From an uncultured Bacteroidales bacterium (GTDB lineage Bacteria; Bacteroidota; Bacteroidia; Bacteroidales; F082): DNA of 64,000 nt. Positions within the stretch are counted from its first letter, which is position 1; each line of letters starts with the position of its first letter. The translations under genes and the position numbers were made by a program. Under the pieces are notes generated by a model, which had not been told where the DNA came from, ran no database searches, and worked only from the letters and a program-made list of their open reading frames with translations. The stretch spans positions 26,389-90,388 of the forward strand of contig CAJOIF010000022.1 of the NCBI GenBank assembly GCA_905234765.1, in the 5' to 3' direction. Shown in pieces: positions 26,693-35,342 of this stretch.

Positions 26693-28201
26693 GTGAAAAC
26701 GAACCTCTATACCAACAAAAAGCGCTGGCAATGGGCTCTGACTATCGTAGCACTGCTGGTCATTGCGGCTTCACTATGGTATACCAATATTTTAGTGAAA
26801 TCCATTGCTGAACAGGAGACCCGACAGGTGAAGATGTGGGCCGCCGCCATGGAGCAACACGCGGTGATGATGCAATCGACGGAAGAGTTCTTCAATAAGG
26901 TGAGCGAGCAGGAACAGTTGCGCGTCGACCTATTGGCCAGTGCCTATCGCCGCATCATCGACATTTGGAGTAACGAAAACACCGCCATCTACTTGGATAT
27001 CATCCGCAACAACATTAGCATTCCATTGGTGCTCACCGATGGAAAAGGCAACATTTTGTCGTCGAACAACCTCCCACCCGAGCAACAAGGGAAAAAGACC
27101 TTTGATGCCGAGATGAAGAAAGCCTATTCCAAGTTTCCGCCCATCAAGATTGACCCGGGCTATGGAATCGTGCAGTGGCTGTATTACAATGAATCGCTGA
27201 ATTATACCGAGTTGAAAGCCGTCTTGGAAGACATGATTGAGCATTTCATGGAAGAAATCAAACTCAACTCGGTGGGTGCCCCTGTCATCATCACCAACGA
27301 AGACCAAAGCCAAATCCTCGGCTTCGGCAACCTCGATTCCATCCAGATGCAAGACACCAGTTTCGTCAAGCGGCAGCTGGCTATCATGAGCGATGAGAAC
27401 AACCCTTTGCAAATTGAGTTTATGAACACGGGCAAGGCTACCGTTTTCTACCGCACCTCCGACTTGGTGCAACAGATGCGCTATTACCCTATCATCCAGA
27501 TTTTTGTGTTTGCCCTGTTCCTCCTGATTGCCTACCTTTTGTTCAGCTCGGCCCGACGTTCGGAACAAAACCAAGTTTGGGCAGGCATGGCCAAGGAAAC
27601 GGCACACCAATTGGGCACCCCGCTCTCTTCACTGATGGGATGGATTGAATTGCTGAAGTTGCAGGAAGAGCCCTTTGTGGGCACCTATGAAATGGAAAAA
27701 GACATCGAGCGGCTTCAGATTGTGGCCGACCGTTTCTCGAAAATCGGCTCCGTACCCGTGTTGGAGCCCACCGATATCAACTACCTCATCCGCGACACGA
27801 TGGACTACCTCCAAAAAAGGTTCTCCAAAAAGTTTGAGTTTGAAATCAACCTGCCCGATGGGGAACTGGTTATGCCGTTGATTCCTTCGCTGTTCCGTTG
27901 GGTACTCGAAAACCTGACCAAAAACGCCATTGATGCCATGGGCGACCACGGCAAAATCACCCTCAACCTCATTGATGATGGCGACCACATCCACATCGAC
28001 TTGAGCGACACGGGCAAAGGCATCCCGAAATCAAAAATCAAGATGGTGTTCAACCCAGGCTACACCAGCAAGAAACGCGGATGGGGCCTCGGCCTTTCGT
28101 TGGCCAAACGCATCATCGAGGATTACCATAAAGGTAAGGTCTTTGTCAAGTCGTCGGTGGTCGGACAAGGAACCACATTCAGAATCACACTGAAGAAATG
28201 A
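26693..28201 (+). CDS. Membrane sensor histidine kinase
   Basis: This 502-aa kinase has two membrane helices (about 14-35 and 268-288) around a ~230-residue extracytoplasmic sensor part. The cytoplasmic part has the phosphorylation site AHQLGTPLSSLMGWIELL (His 305), the N box LTKNAIDAMG, the G1 box DTGKGI, and GWGLGLSLAKRIIEDYHKGK as the G2 segment. The start is a GTG at 26693. It is 30 bp behind rpoN and probably co-transcribed, but no response regulator adjoins it, so it is an orphan kinase here. The signal is unknown; a link to sigma-54 activators is possible but only inferred from position. Confidence 0.9.
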   Translation: MKTNLYTNKKRWQWALTIVALLVIAASLWYTNILVKSIAEQETRQVKMWAAAMEQHAVMMQSTEEFFNKVSEQEQLRVDLLASAYRRIIDIWSNENTAIYLDIIRNNISIPLVLTDGKGNILSSNNLPPEQQGKKTFDAEMKKAYSKFPPIKIDPGYGIVQWLYYNESLNYTELKAVLEDMIEHFMEEIKLNSVGAPVIITNEDQSQILGFGNLDSIQMQDTSFVKRQLAIMSDENNPLQIEFMNTGKATVFYRTSDLVQQMRYYPIIQIFVFALFLLIAYLLFSSARRSEQNQVWAGMAKETAHQLGTPLSSLMGWIELLKLQEEPFVGTYEMEKDIERLQIVADRFSKIGSVPVLEPTDINYLIRDTMDYLQKRFSKKFEFEINLPDGELVMPLIPSLFRWVLENLTKNAIDAMGDHGKITLNLIDDGDHIHIDLSDTGKGIPKSKIKMVFNPGYTSKKRGWGLGLSLAKRIIEDYHKGKVFVKSSVVGQGTTFRITLKK

Positions 28202-28205
28202 CAAC

Positions 28206-28264
28206 AATAATCCCCTGACATGTCATTGCGAGCGAAGCGTGGCAATCTATGTCAGGGGATTATT
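28206..28264. repeat. REP-like core inside a private 16-bp inverted repeat
   Basis: A 27-bp REP-like core (28222-28248, GTCATTGCGAGC... GGCAATCT) is flanked by perfect 16-bp inverted arms AATAATCCCCTGACAT / ATGTCAGGGGATTATT. The arms are not found at the other REP loci. It lies between convergent genes and could act as a bidirectional terminator. Confidence 0.8.
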
Positions 28265-28283
28265 GGAGAATTCTACAACCAAA

Positions 28284-29483
28284 TTATTTGACAACAATTC
28301 TTTGGGTTTCGCTGTTGCCGTCAAGGTCGTAAACCTTCAACATATAAACACCTGATTGCAGGTGATTCACTTTAAAGCCAACCTTGGTGCTCTCCATCAC
28401 CTTTTGTCCTGAAAGGTTATAGATTTCAGCTTTTTGGAAGTTTTCTGATTCAATGGCAAGTTGCTCCGAGACAGGATTGGGATAGACCTTGAAACCAGCC
28501 AAAAAGGTGTTCTCGTTGACACCCGTCGGGTCAAAATAAGTCATCGTGACTTCGTAGCCATAGTATGACTTTGTGTCGACATTATAGCCGTATGCCATTT
28601 CAATGTCGCCATCGCCAGGCACGAAACTCTCACCATCATACACCTTGCAAGCACCACTGATGGCGTTACCATCATCATAACTAAAACTATAACGCTCTGT
28701 TTCTTCCCAATCGCTACCTGTCCATTCTGCATAGTGCTTGGAAACAAAAACGTCACCTTCGTAATCATAAGTGGTCCTGCTTTCATTCACCCATGCGTTG
28801 TTCGACCAGATTTCCACAAGGATTTCGCTGAAATAGGCAGAGGAGAAGCTGGAATAAAGCGTATAAGTTTCTTTCTCATCGTTTTGCCAGGCACCCCCTT
28901 GCATGTATTGTATCAGCAGCACCATACCTTCCATACTGTAGGTATAGGTATACAACTCGCTCGACGACCAATTGGTACCGTTCCATTCCCAATAAAGAAT
29001 TGTGGAAGTTTCGCCGTTGTAATTAAACACGGCCTTTTCCACATTTATCCATTCACCATCTTCAAAATACTGGGTGATGGCCTCACTTACCATACCGTTT
29101 TCGTAAGTATAGGAAACTCTACCCATATCATACCAATCATAACCGTCGAAATCCGAAACGACCATCTCCAGGACATTGCCGTTAAAATCGTATTCGTAGG
29201 AAACCATCTCGTATTCCTGCCAAATGCCATCCCAAAACACTTCATACATCTCCGTGTTAAGATAGAACTCGTTTTCATCGTATTCGTAGGTAACACGATA
29301 TTCGTCACCATAGGTATCCAGCCAATTGGCGGTTTGAGGCACCATTTCGTTTCTCTCGCGAAGTCCCAATTGCTTCAGCATAGTTGCCTTCCCAATGGTT
29401 TTCAAGTTAATTCTGTTCTGGGCAAGGCCCACATTCCCAAAAGCCATCATAATGACAGCCAAAGTAAAGATTGCTTTTTTCAT
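28284..29483 (-). CDS. Secreted repeat protein with T9SS sorting domain
   Basis: This 399-aa exported protein starts with a signal peptide (MKKAIFTLAVIMMAFGNVGLAQ). Its middle (about residues 60-310) is built of roughly 35-40-residue repeats with a YxYDxxGNVxE / DGxxWxxxxRxxYxYExG pattern, rich in Tyr, Trp and Glu, resembling YD-type or DUF3836-like repeats. The end is a T9SS type A domain: FKVYPNPVSEQLAIE, YNLSGQKVMES, GVYMLKVYDLDGNSETQRIVVK. It is the last gene in a run of exported proteins, 12 bp behind a lipoprotein gene. Function is unknown; a repetitive surface-binding role is likely. Confidence 0.85.
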   Translation of the reverse strand: MKKAIFTLAVIMMAFGNVGLAQNRINLKTIGKATMLKQLGLRERNEMVPQTANWLDTYGDEYRVTYEYDENEFYLNTEMYEVFWDGIWQEYEMVSYEYDFNGNVLEMVVSDFDGYDWYDMGRVSYTYENGMVSEAITQYFEDGEWINVEKAVFNYNGETSTILYWEWNGTNWSSSELYTYTYSMEGMVLLIQYMQGGAWQNDEKETYTLYSSFSSAYFSEILVEIWSNNAWVNESRTTYDYEGDVFVSKHYAEWTGSDWEETERYSFSYDDGNAISGACKVYDGESFVPGDGDIEMAYGYNVDTKSYYGYEVTMTYFDPTGVNENTFLAGFKVYPNPVSEQLAIESENFQKAEIYNLSGQKVMESTKVGFKVNHLQSGVYMLKVYDLDGNSETQRIVVK

Positions 29484-29495
29484 ATCGGTAAAGAT

Positions 29496-30029
29496 TTAGT
29501 TTTTAATGACATCAAAATAATAGGCGGTCCTACTCTCTACAATGGTGTCGCTCCCAATTTGGTTGGCATCGCTGACCACCTTGTAGATGTCGAACGAGGC
29601 AAATCCGTGCAAACGAATCTGCGACTCATCGTTCTTGTAGACATCGGCCAACACATTGTAGGCACTAATCGTCCCATCGCGACCTTTATTATATCCACTT
29701 GAGAGTTGGATCAAATTGTCGTTTTTGTTCTTCGTCGGACGTCCCACAAACAACTGCTTGAACTCCGCCTCTGGACAATCGATATCGAAACTCACCATGG
29801 TTTCAGAGAGTTTCTTTATCTCAATGGAGGCATCCTCACATATATGGACATCCTCGCTTTCCGTGATGTGATCGAACGCCTTCGGTTCATCGGAATAGCT
29901 ATATTTCCCGACAATATCGTCGATCGAATAACCATAAAAGCTACTCCACTGCGTCTTGTTTTTATTGCATGAAACCAATGCCATGGTCAGGCAAAACAAC
30001 AATGCTGAGAATCTGATAGTTTGTTTCAT
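29496..30029 (-). CDS. Lipoprotein, unknown function
   Basis: This 177-aa lipoprotein has a clear signal and lipobox (LTMALVSC, Cys at 21). The mature part is acidic and has no domain I recognise; it contains Cys residues in EDVHICEDASIEI and FDIDCPEAEF that could pair. It sits 8 bp behind the M1 aminopeptidase and 12 bp ahead of the T9SS repeat protein, so the three are co-transcribed. Confidence 0.75.
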   Translation of the reverse strand: MKQTIRFSALLFCLTMALVSCNKNKTQWSSFYGYSIDDIVGKYSYSDEPKAFDHITESEDVHICEDASIEIKKLSETMVSFDIDCPEAEFKQLFVGRPTKNKNDNLIQLSSGYNKGRDGTISAYNVLADVYKNDESQIRLHGFASFDIYKVVSDANQIGSDTIVESRTAYYFDVIKN

Positions 30030-30037
30030 GATTGAGA

Positions 30038-32338
30038 TTATTTGATAATGAGTTTTTCTGTATCCAAAACAAGCCCTTCCTTAGTGATGACTGACAGCAC
30101 ATAGCAGCCTTTGGAAAGACCTTCAAGATTCATGGTCAGTTGGTCGGTTTGTGCAAAGCATTGCGACTTCAAAGCCTTACCTTGAAGGTCGGTGATGACA
30201 ATTTGTCCGTCAGTAAGGCTGTTCCAACGTACTTTCACCTCATTGTTGGCGGGATTGGGTGAGATTTGAATTGCACATTCAGAAGAGACATTTTCCGTAT
30301 TGCCCAGGATGGTCTTGTCCCATGAAGCCAGCACGTATTCACCCGATGGGAAATCGTTGACAACAAAACGTCCCAGCTTCCAGGAACTGCCCGGATAAAG
30401 CGTGTATTCAATCTCGTGCCAAGGCTCGGAAGCATTGCGGCGATACAAAAGCGTAGCCGAGTCGTTTTCGGTCTGGATGATATCGCCATCGTTATTCTTC
30501 GAATATTCGAACCAGCCCACCATATCAGCCTCACCGAAGTCGTAGCGGTTGATGGTCCAGAAATGTTTGGTCGACAAGCGCAGTCCCTCAACAAGCGGAT
30601 TATCATATGGCTCAATGAGATGGTTGTCTATGCGAACAAATACCGAGTCGTTGATTGCATTGGCTTTGGCGGTGAAATAAGCCAAGTTGAATTCCGCAGG
30701 ATGCCGCATCATCTGGCCCATCTGAGTTTGGCCATCAAGCCAGTTGTTGTTGAAGTCGTTGACCAAGCCAAGCGGTTCAAAATCGAGCATGACGTTGGTC
30801 GATCCCTGCAAGCCATCCCAATTCACCTGTTCGGTAACCAGCTGGAAATCGGGGCCGATGAAAGTCACATCATAACGGTTATCCTGCCCGATATGGCTGT
30901 CGCCAATGTGCTGATACCGCAAATCGAGGGTAACCTCAAATTGGTTTCCAACGGGTGTAACCGATTCAATAACAGCGTACAAGTGAGGCATACCACTTGA
31001 ATAGACATAGGTATCGAAGAATCCATGCATATCAATGCCAGAATACTGTGTCAAGGCCTCGCAAAGCTGCTCAGAGGTGGCAGACCGGTAGGCATATTCG
31101 TCAAAGTATTGGCGCATGGCCGCAAGAAAGTTCTCGCGTCCCATGTAGTTCATCATCGTGTTGACGATGACTGCACCACGATTGTAGACTGCATTCCCAT
31201 CATAAGTCATGTCAAGCGGCATATTGTTGAGAGGCAGCCAATTGTTCGGATTATTACACCAGCCGACGATGTAGTTGACCTTGCTGGAAATGGTGTTTTG
31301 GAAGTGCTGCTCGCCGTACACGCCCGCCTCATAGAACATACCCCAAAACTGCGCAAAGCCTTCATTGAGCCACATATCGCCCGCATCGGCGCAAGTCACC
31401 TTGTTGCCTGACCACATGTGCGAAAGCTCATGAGCGAGATATTCCTCATTGTCGGTGTTGCCGCTGATGACGCTGGTGGCCAAGGCGATATTGTCGGTGT
31501 GCTCCATGCAGCCCTTGCTCGTGCTGATGTAGCCGATGCGGTTGAAAGGATAGGGGCCGAGGTTCTCCTCAAAGAAGGACACAATCTCATGGATATGCAC
31601 GAAAGTGGCTGGCACACGTCCGCTCAAGCTCGGTGTGGTGTAGACCTCAATCGGGATGTCGCGCTCGATGCCGTGGTACACATCTTCCCAGAGTTCAAAG
31701 TTGCCGACCACAAAGGAGATATGGTAAGTGGCGATCTCTTGTGGCGTGTTCCAATGCCAAGTGGATGTGCCGTCGCCGTTGTCAATGGTCTCCACATGAT
31801 TGCCACCACAGATGGCCTTCATGTCGTTGGTCACAGTGACAAACACGTCGTAGGTAGCCTTGTCGGTGAAGTTGTCCACACAGGGAAACCAGGCCTTGCC
31901 GAGGTTGTGCGGCTGGCTGTCGAAGCCTACACCGAGGTTATAGACACGGTCGGTGCCCCACCATTCCACGCCGCCCCAGGTCTCGCTGAAGGTTGCGCCG
32001 CCGTAGCGCACATCGAGAGTAGCTAACGCGCTAATAGGCAGGGTATCGGCAAAAACGATAGTCAGCAAATCGCCGTCTTGATTGAAACTCTCGATTTCAT
32101 AGTTGCCGGTAACATTGGTGACCGTGAGGCTTTTTAACTCCAACACGACCGAGGTAATATTATCGGTGGTTGTGAAATGGACAAATGTTTCACCTTGCAG
32201 AGTGTGGTTGGTGAAATCCAGCTCGTTGATAAAAATGTCATAATGCGCTACGTCAATGCCTTCACCAGGAGTTTGGGCTTGCAAGGCTGCGATTGGAAGC
32301 ATCAATCCCAGTATCAGAGTGAGTAATGTTTTTTTCAT
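30038..32338 (-). CDS. Secreted M1 family aminopeptidase with T9SS sorting domain
   Basis: This 766-aa zinc aminopeptidase is exported by T9SS and should release N-terminal residues from peptides outside the cell. A signal peptide (to LQAQ) precedes the M1 beta domain. The catalytic part has HELSH at 303-307 and the third ligand Glu 326 in WLNEGFAQFWG, giving the HExxH-18-E pattern. The substrate-recognition motif, GxMEN in most M1 enzymes, reads GCMEH (276-280), an Asn to His change. The C-terminal ~80 residues are a T9SS domain (IQISPNPANNEVKVRW, ITDLQGKALKS, GCYVLSVITKEG...KLIIK). It heads a short-spaced group with two further exported proteins. Confidence 0.93.
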   Translation of the reverse strand: MKKTLLTLILGLMLPIAALQAQTPGEGIDVAHYDIFINELDFTNHTLQGETFVHFTTTDNITSVVLELKSLTVTNVTGNYEIESFNQDGDLLTIVFADTLPISALATLDVRYGGATFSETWGGVEWWGTDRVYNLGVGFDSQPHNLGKAWFPCVDNFTDKATYDVFVTVTNDMKAICGGNHVETIDNGDGTSTWHWNTPQEIATYHISFVVGNFELWEDVYHGIERDIPIEVYTTPSLSGRVPATFVHIHEIVSFFEENLGPYPFNRIGYISTSKGCMEHTDNIALATSVISGNTDNEEYLAHELSHMWSGNKVTCADAGDMWLNEGFAQFWGMFYEAGVYGEQHFQNTISSKVNYIVGWCNNPNNWLPLNNMPLDMTYDGNAVYNRGAVIVNTMMNYMGRENFLAAMRQYFDEYAYRSATSEQLCEALTQYSGIDMHGFFDTYVYSSGMPHLYAVIESVTPVGNQFEVTLDLRYQHIGDSHIGQDNRYDVTFIGPDFQLVTEQVNWDGLQGSTNVMLDFEPLGLVNDFNNNWLDGQTQMGQMMRHPAEFNLAYFTAKANAINDSVFVRIDNHLIEPYDNPLVEGLRLSTKHFWTINRYDFGEADMVGWFEYSKNNDGDIIQTENDSATLLYRRNASEPWHEIEYTLYPGSSWKLGRFVVNDFPSGEYVLASWDKTILGNTENVSSECAIQISPNPANNEVKVRWNSLTDGQIVITDLQGKALKSQCFAQTDQLTMNLEGLSKGCYVLSVITKEGLVLDTEKLIIK

Positions 32339-32390
32339 CGTATGGTAGGATTTGTATATATCGGTTCTGTCTGTATTACATTGCTCTCAT

Positions 32391-32882
32391 TCAAAGCACG
32401 ATCAAGGATTCGTAGTCGTTGGGCGAGAAAGGATTCTGCACCATAAGTTGGTATTCCATCGTGCCACTGATGGCCTTGGGATTCTCTGAGTCGCGGAGTC
32501 GCTTGAAACGGGCATTGAAGGTAATCGTATCGAAAAGCACAAGTGTATCGGCAGGATGGGTCGGCACATGTGGACTTAACAGCGGCGTCTTGACAAATTC
32601 ACCATCCACCCACTTCAGATAGTCGATGACCATATTATAATAATGTGGATCGTTGAAGCCAAAAGGATAAGTCGTGTCTGAGTCATCGAGTCCGAGGTCT
32701 CCGTCGCCATCGGTATAGGAGAACGAGATGATGCCTTCGCCGCTGAAAATGGTGTCTGCATCAAACAAGTAGGTGAAACCTTGGTATTCAATCTTCGGCT
32801 CAACGGGATACTCTTCCTTCTTTTGGCAGGAAATGACCGCCAACACCAAGAAAAAAAGTCCTATCAGGTGCCAATTTTTCAT
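32391..32882 (-). CDS. Lipoprotein with Ca-binding-like acidic loop
   Basis: This 163-aa lipoprotein starts at the ATG at 32882 (MKNWHLIGLFFLVLAVISC); a longer frame to 32945 lacks signal character at its start. The mature sequence has a beta-rich pattern with SFSYTDGDGDLGLDDSDTTYP, an Asp-rich loop seen in many Bacteroidota surface lipoproteins that could bind Ca2+. No enzyme motif is visible. It is 52 bp ahead of the M1 aminopeptidase gene. Confidence 0.75.
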   Translation of the reverse strand: MKNWHLIGLFFLVLAVISCQKKEEYPVEPKIEYQGFTYLFDADTIFSGEGIISFSYTDGDGDLGLDDSDTTYPFGFNDPHYYNMVIDYLKWVDGEFVKTPLLSPHVPTHPADTLVLFDTITFNARFKRLRDSENPKAISGTMEYQLMVQNPFSPNDYESLIVL

Positions 32883-32948
32883 CTCATTCGTTTGAGGCGG
32901 TAAAATTACGAATTTTTCGCCAATCCGCATCGGATTTGTCGGCACAAA

Positions 32949-33587
32949 TCACTCCGCCGCCAAACGATAATACTCAATGTCGTGGTTGAGCGTATATTGA
33001 ATCAATCCGTAATACTTGGCATAGTACAACTCGGTCGGGTAAAACCTACTCGACATCAAGTCACAGTCAATCAACTCAATATGAAGCACATCGGCATAGG
33101 AAACGCCATCCACTTCAAAGCTGTCGAGCAACTCGGAGCTGAAATCAATTTGGGGACTGCCCGCGTTGTTTGAGTCGCTGCAACTCACGGGCGTGAACGT
33201 CTTCCCATTCAAGCTTAAAGTAAAAGTGGCATCGCCCAATCCGATTACAAAACTGTCGTCAACATTCGCCTCATTTCCCCATCCCGCCGTGATGCCGACA
33301 TAGAAACTCAAAGAATAATCGGGATAGCCGTATTGGAAAATACTTTCCCGCTCCGCCTTGTCGGTCGTCACCAACAGGAAAGAACTCGACTCATCCATGA
33401 TTTGGACATTGGGCTCTTGCACATGGAAACGCCTTTCCAGGCCATTCTCATCACGAAAAGTGAATTCACGTTTGTCGGAATCAACAAACCATCCTTTGAC
33501 CTCGTCACTAAGAGAATACTGCTTCGTTTTCACGCACGAAGTCATCACAGCCAACAAAGCCAACAAAATCATGCACTTATTCTTCAT
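32949..33587 (-). CDS. Lipoprotein, tandem paralogue of next gene
   Basis: This 212-aa lipoprotein has MKNKCMILLALLAVMTSC as signal and lipobox; an ATG at 33605 would add six residues. The mature part ends with a Tyr-rich block, SFEVDGVSYADVLHIELID... FYPTELYYAKYYGLIQYTLN, that aligns by eye with the C terminus of the neighbouring lipoprotein (VLDSIEVNGHVYYDVLKLK... VYAAICYYNYEKGIIGIEM). The two genes overlap by 11 bp and are probably an old tandem duplication. Function unknown. Confidence 0.75.
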   Translation of the reverse strand: MKNKCMILLALLAVMTSCVKTKQYSLSDEVKGWFVDSDKREFTFRDENGLERRFHVQEPNVQIMDESSSFLLVTTDKAERESIFQYGYPDYSLSFYVGITAGWGNEANVDDSFVIGLGDATFTLSLNGKTFTPVSCSDSNNAGSPQIDFSSELLDSFEVDGVSYADVLHIELIDCDLMSSRFYPTELYYAKYYGLIQYTLNHDIEYYRLAAE

Positions 33588-34230
33588 AGAGCCAGTATTT
33601 TTCATTGTTCGACATTTCTATTCCAATGATGCCTTTCTCATAGTTGTAGTAGCAAATGGCGGCATAGACAGGATCCTCATAAGCACTATAATGATCGCAT
33701 TTCAGCTTGAGCACATCATAATAAACATGTCCATTCACCTCAATCGAATCCAGCACGACATAGCCCGTGGCATCCGTACCGATGAAAGGAAACGAAGTGG
33801 TGCTGGTTCCCGTGAAAAGAGTGGCTTGTTTGGGAATAATGTCATATCCTTCCCCATACTGCTCAGATTGCATATACTGGTTGGAGAATTCAATCTGTAT
33901 CTCAAAAGTTGGATAATCGGGCACCAATTGGGTGATGTCCGTTTCATAATTATAAATCACCGAAGGCGGAAGGCTCGTTTTGGAACCCTCGCTTTCAACG
34001 GGCGTGTAATCACGCTTACGGATCACCCGAAAGTCGATGACGAGTCGGTCGCTTTCGTGCTGCATTCTTACGACATCACCATTTTGATAAGGCACAGTGG
34101 CCAAGTATTCTTCCGGAATAGTCCCCAAATCAACGACTTCCGTCTTTCGATGAGGACACGCCGTCAGCAACACCATCATGCTGATAAGTGCCACTGAAAC
34201 CATTACTTTTTTGAATCGATTTTGTTTCAT
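33577..34230 (-). CDS. Lipoprotein, tandem paralogue
   Basis: This 217-aa lipoprotein (MKQNRFKKVMVSVALISMMVLLTAC) is the first gene of a six-gene minus-strand run. I chose ATG 34230 over the longer frame to 34338, whose first 36 residues have no signal character and cross the promoter. Its C-terminal half shares the Tyr-rich pattern VNGHVYYDVLKLKCD...YYNYEKGIIGI with its neighbour. No known domain was recognised. Confidence 0.75.
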   Translation of the reverse strand: MKQNRFKKVMVSVALISMMVLLTACPHRKTEVVDLGTIPEEYLATVPYQNGDVVRMQHESDRLVIDFRVIRKRDYTPVESEGSKTSLPPSVIYNYETDITQLVPDYPTFEIQIEFSNQYMQSEQYGEGYDIIPKQATLFTGTSTTSFPFIGTDATGYVVLDSIEVNGHVYYDVLKLKCDHYSAYEDPVYAAICYYNYEKGIIGIEMSNNEKYWLYEE

Positions 34231-34257
34231 ATTGTCATTTTGTTTGTGTTTCGAAAT

Positions 34258-34287
34258 CAAAATTAAGACAATTACTAGTTTTCCAAA
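34258..34287 (-). promoter_or_regulatory. Probable promoter of the lipoprotein/M1/T9SS run
   Basis: TTTG, 18 bp, then TAATTTTG on the minus strand, 27 bp upstream of the ATG at 34230. Spacing is slightly short of the usual 19-21 bp. The rest of 34288-34447 is A/T-rich with no gene. Confidence 0.55.
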
Positions 34288-34447
34288 CGGAACGCAGCAC
34301 ACTTTATTGCTTGGATTTCGATTGCAAAAAAAAGACAATTTCCAATCTTAACTTCTGTCTTTACTGACTATCAATAAATTAACAAAAACATTCAAAAAAA
34401 AATTCGTGGAAAAGTGTGGAAAAGTGTTGACATATCCACAAAAAACC

Positions 34448-34455
34448 TATCTTTG
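34448..34455 (+). promoter_or_regulatory. -7 box TATCTTTG for the zeta-like kinase pair
   Basis: A full TAnnTTTG match with a TTG 18 bp upstream (34427-34429), about 55 bp before the ATG at 34510. Confidence 0.6.
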
Positions 34456-34509
34456 CAGCATGTTTTGGCACAGAATTGGCCATAACAGAAACGAGCAGAA
34501 TTCAATTTG

Positions 34510-35103
34510 ATGCCGAGTTTATATATCATATCAGGCTGCAACGGAGCAGGAAAAACCACCGCCTCACTGACGGTGTTGCCCGAGACTTTGCAATGCAAGG
34601 AGTTCGTCAACTGCGACGAAATCGCCAAGGGTCTCTCTCCGCTCAACCCCGACGGTGCCAAGGTCGCCGCAGGTCGCCTGATGCTCTCGCGCATCAAGAA
34701 ACTCATCGCTGACAAAGCCGACTTTGCCATCGAGACCACCTTGGCCGCCAAATCCTACCACGCCCTCATCAAAAAAGCCCGCGAAGAAGGCTACAAGGCC
34801 AGCCTGATTTATTTCTGGCTGCAAAGCCCCGAATTAGCCATCAAGCGCGTGGCGGAACGGGTGAATCACGGCGGTCATCATGTGGACGACAGTATTATTC
34901 GCAGGCGTTACCGCTCGGGCATCAAGAACCTATTCAACCTCTACTGCCCTATCGTTGACTACTTCCTGTTCATCGACAACAGCATCATGCCCTCCGAGGT
35001 CATCGCCGAAGGAAACATCAAATCCATCAAGTTTTACAACGAAGAAAAATTCAAAAAAATCAGACAATATGACAACAGTAACAGTGAATGCCAAGAAGAA
35101 TGA
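34510..35103 (+). CDS. Zeta-toxin-like P-loop kinase
   Basis: This 197-aa P-loop protein belongs to the zeta-toxin / COG4185 ATPase group. Walker A is GCNGAGKTT (9-17), followed by NCDEIAKGLSP with the conserved Asp, and by a Thr-Glu segment FAIETTLAAKSYHALIKKARE like that around the zeta substrate site. The Arg-rich lid is RVAERVNHGGHHVDDSIIRRRYRSG. Zeta toxins phosphorylate UDP-N-acetylglucosamine; many chromosomal relatives have unknown substrates. No epsilon antitoxin precedes it. A 66-aa protein overlaps its 3' end by 35 bp, in a different frame. ATG 34510 is preferred to the in-frame TTG one codon earlier. Confidence 0.85.
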   Translation: MPSLYIISGCNGAGKTTASLTVLPETLQCKEFVNCDEIAKGLSPLNPDGAKVAAGRLMLSRIKKLIADKADFAIETTLAAKSYHALIKKAREEGYKASLIYFWLQSPELAIKRVAERVNHGGHHVDDSIIRRRYRSGIKNLFNLYCPIVDYFLFIDNSIMPSEVIAEGNIKSIKFYNEEKFKKIRQYDNSNSECQEE

Positions 35104-35269
35104 ACTTTCATCCTTCACCAAGAAACTCATGGGAGGTCTCGACCTTTCGATGAAACGACTGCTTACCATGCGTTGCCGCCACAACGGTTCCTTCTGCTTC
35201 TGCGATGCCGATGGCAACATCTACACCGTGAAGGCCAAGGAAGTCAGAGCGCTGATGGAACAGGAATAA
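35069..35269 (+). CDS. Small partner protein of the zeta-like kinase
   Basis: This 66-aa protein (MTTVTVNAKKNELSSFTKKLMGG...) starts inside the kinase gene, 35 bp before its stop, in another frame. It is basic in the first half and ends acidic (KAKEVRALMEQE); CRHNGSFCFCDADG carries three Cys and one His. A tight overlap implies translational coupling. I do not recognise a family. It is a candidate antitoxin or regulator of the kinase, by position only. A terminator follows. Confidence 0.65.
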   Translation: MTTVTVNAKKNELSSFTKKLMGGLDLSMKRLLTMRCRHNGSFCFCDADGNIYTVKAKEVRALMEQE

Positions 35270-35293
35270 GACTCCGACCTCACATAACAAACA

Positions 35294-35342
35294 TCCCCAC
35301 GAATTGCAGAACCACTGCAGTCCGTGGGGAATTTTGTTTTAT
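35294..35342 (+). terminator. Terminator of the zeta-like pair
   Basis: Stem TCCCCACG/CGTGGGGA with an inner TGCAG/CTGCA pairing is followed by ATTTTGTTTTATTTTT. The T-run merges with the next gene's promoter. Confidence 0.8.

Noticed and set aside
34510..35269. Classical epsilon-zeta toxin-antitoxin system
   Set aside because: No epsilon-type gene lies upstream and the downstream small protein is not recognisable as epsilon; only an uncharacterised pair is supported.
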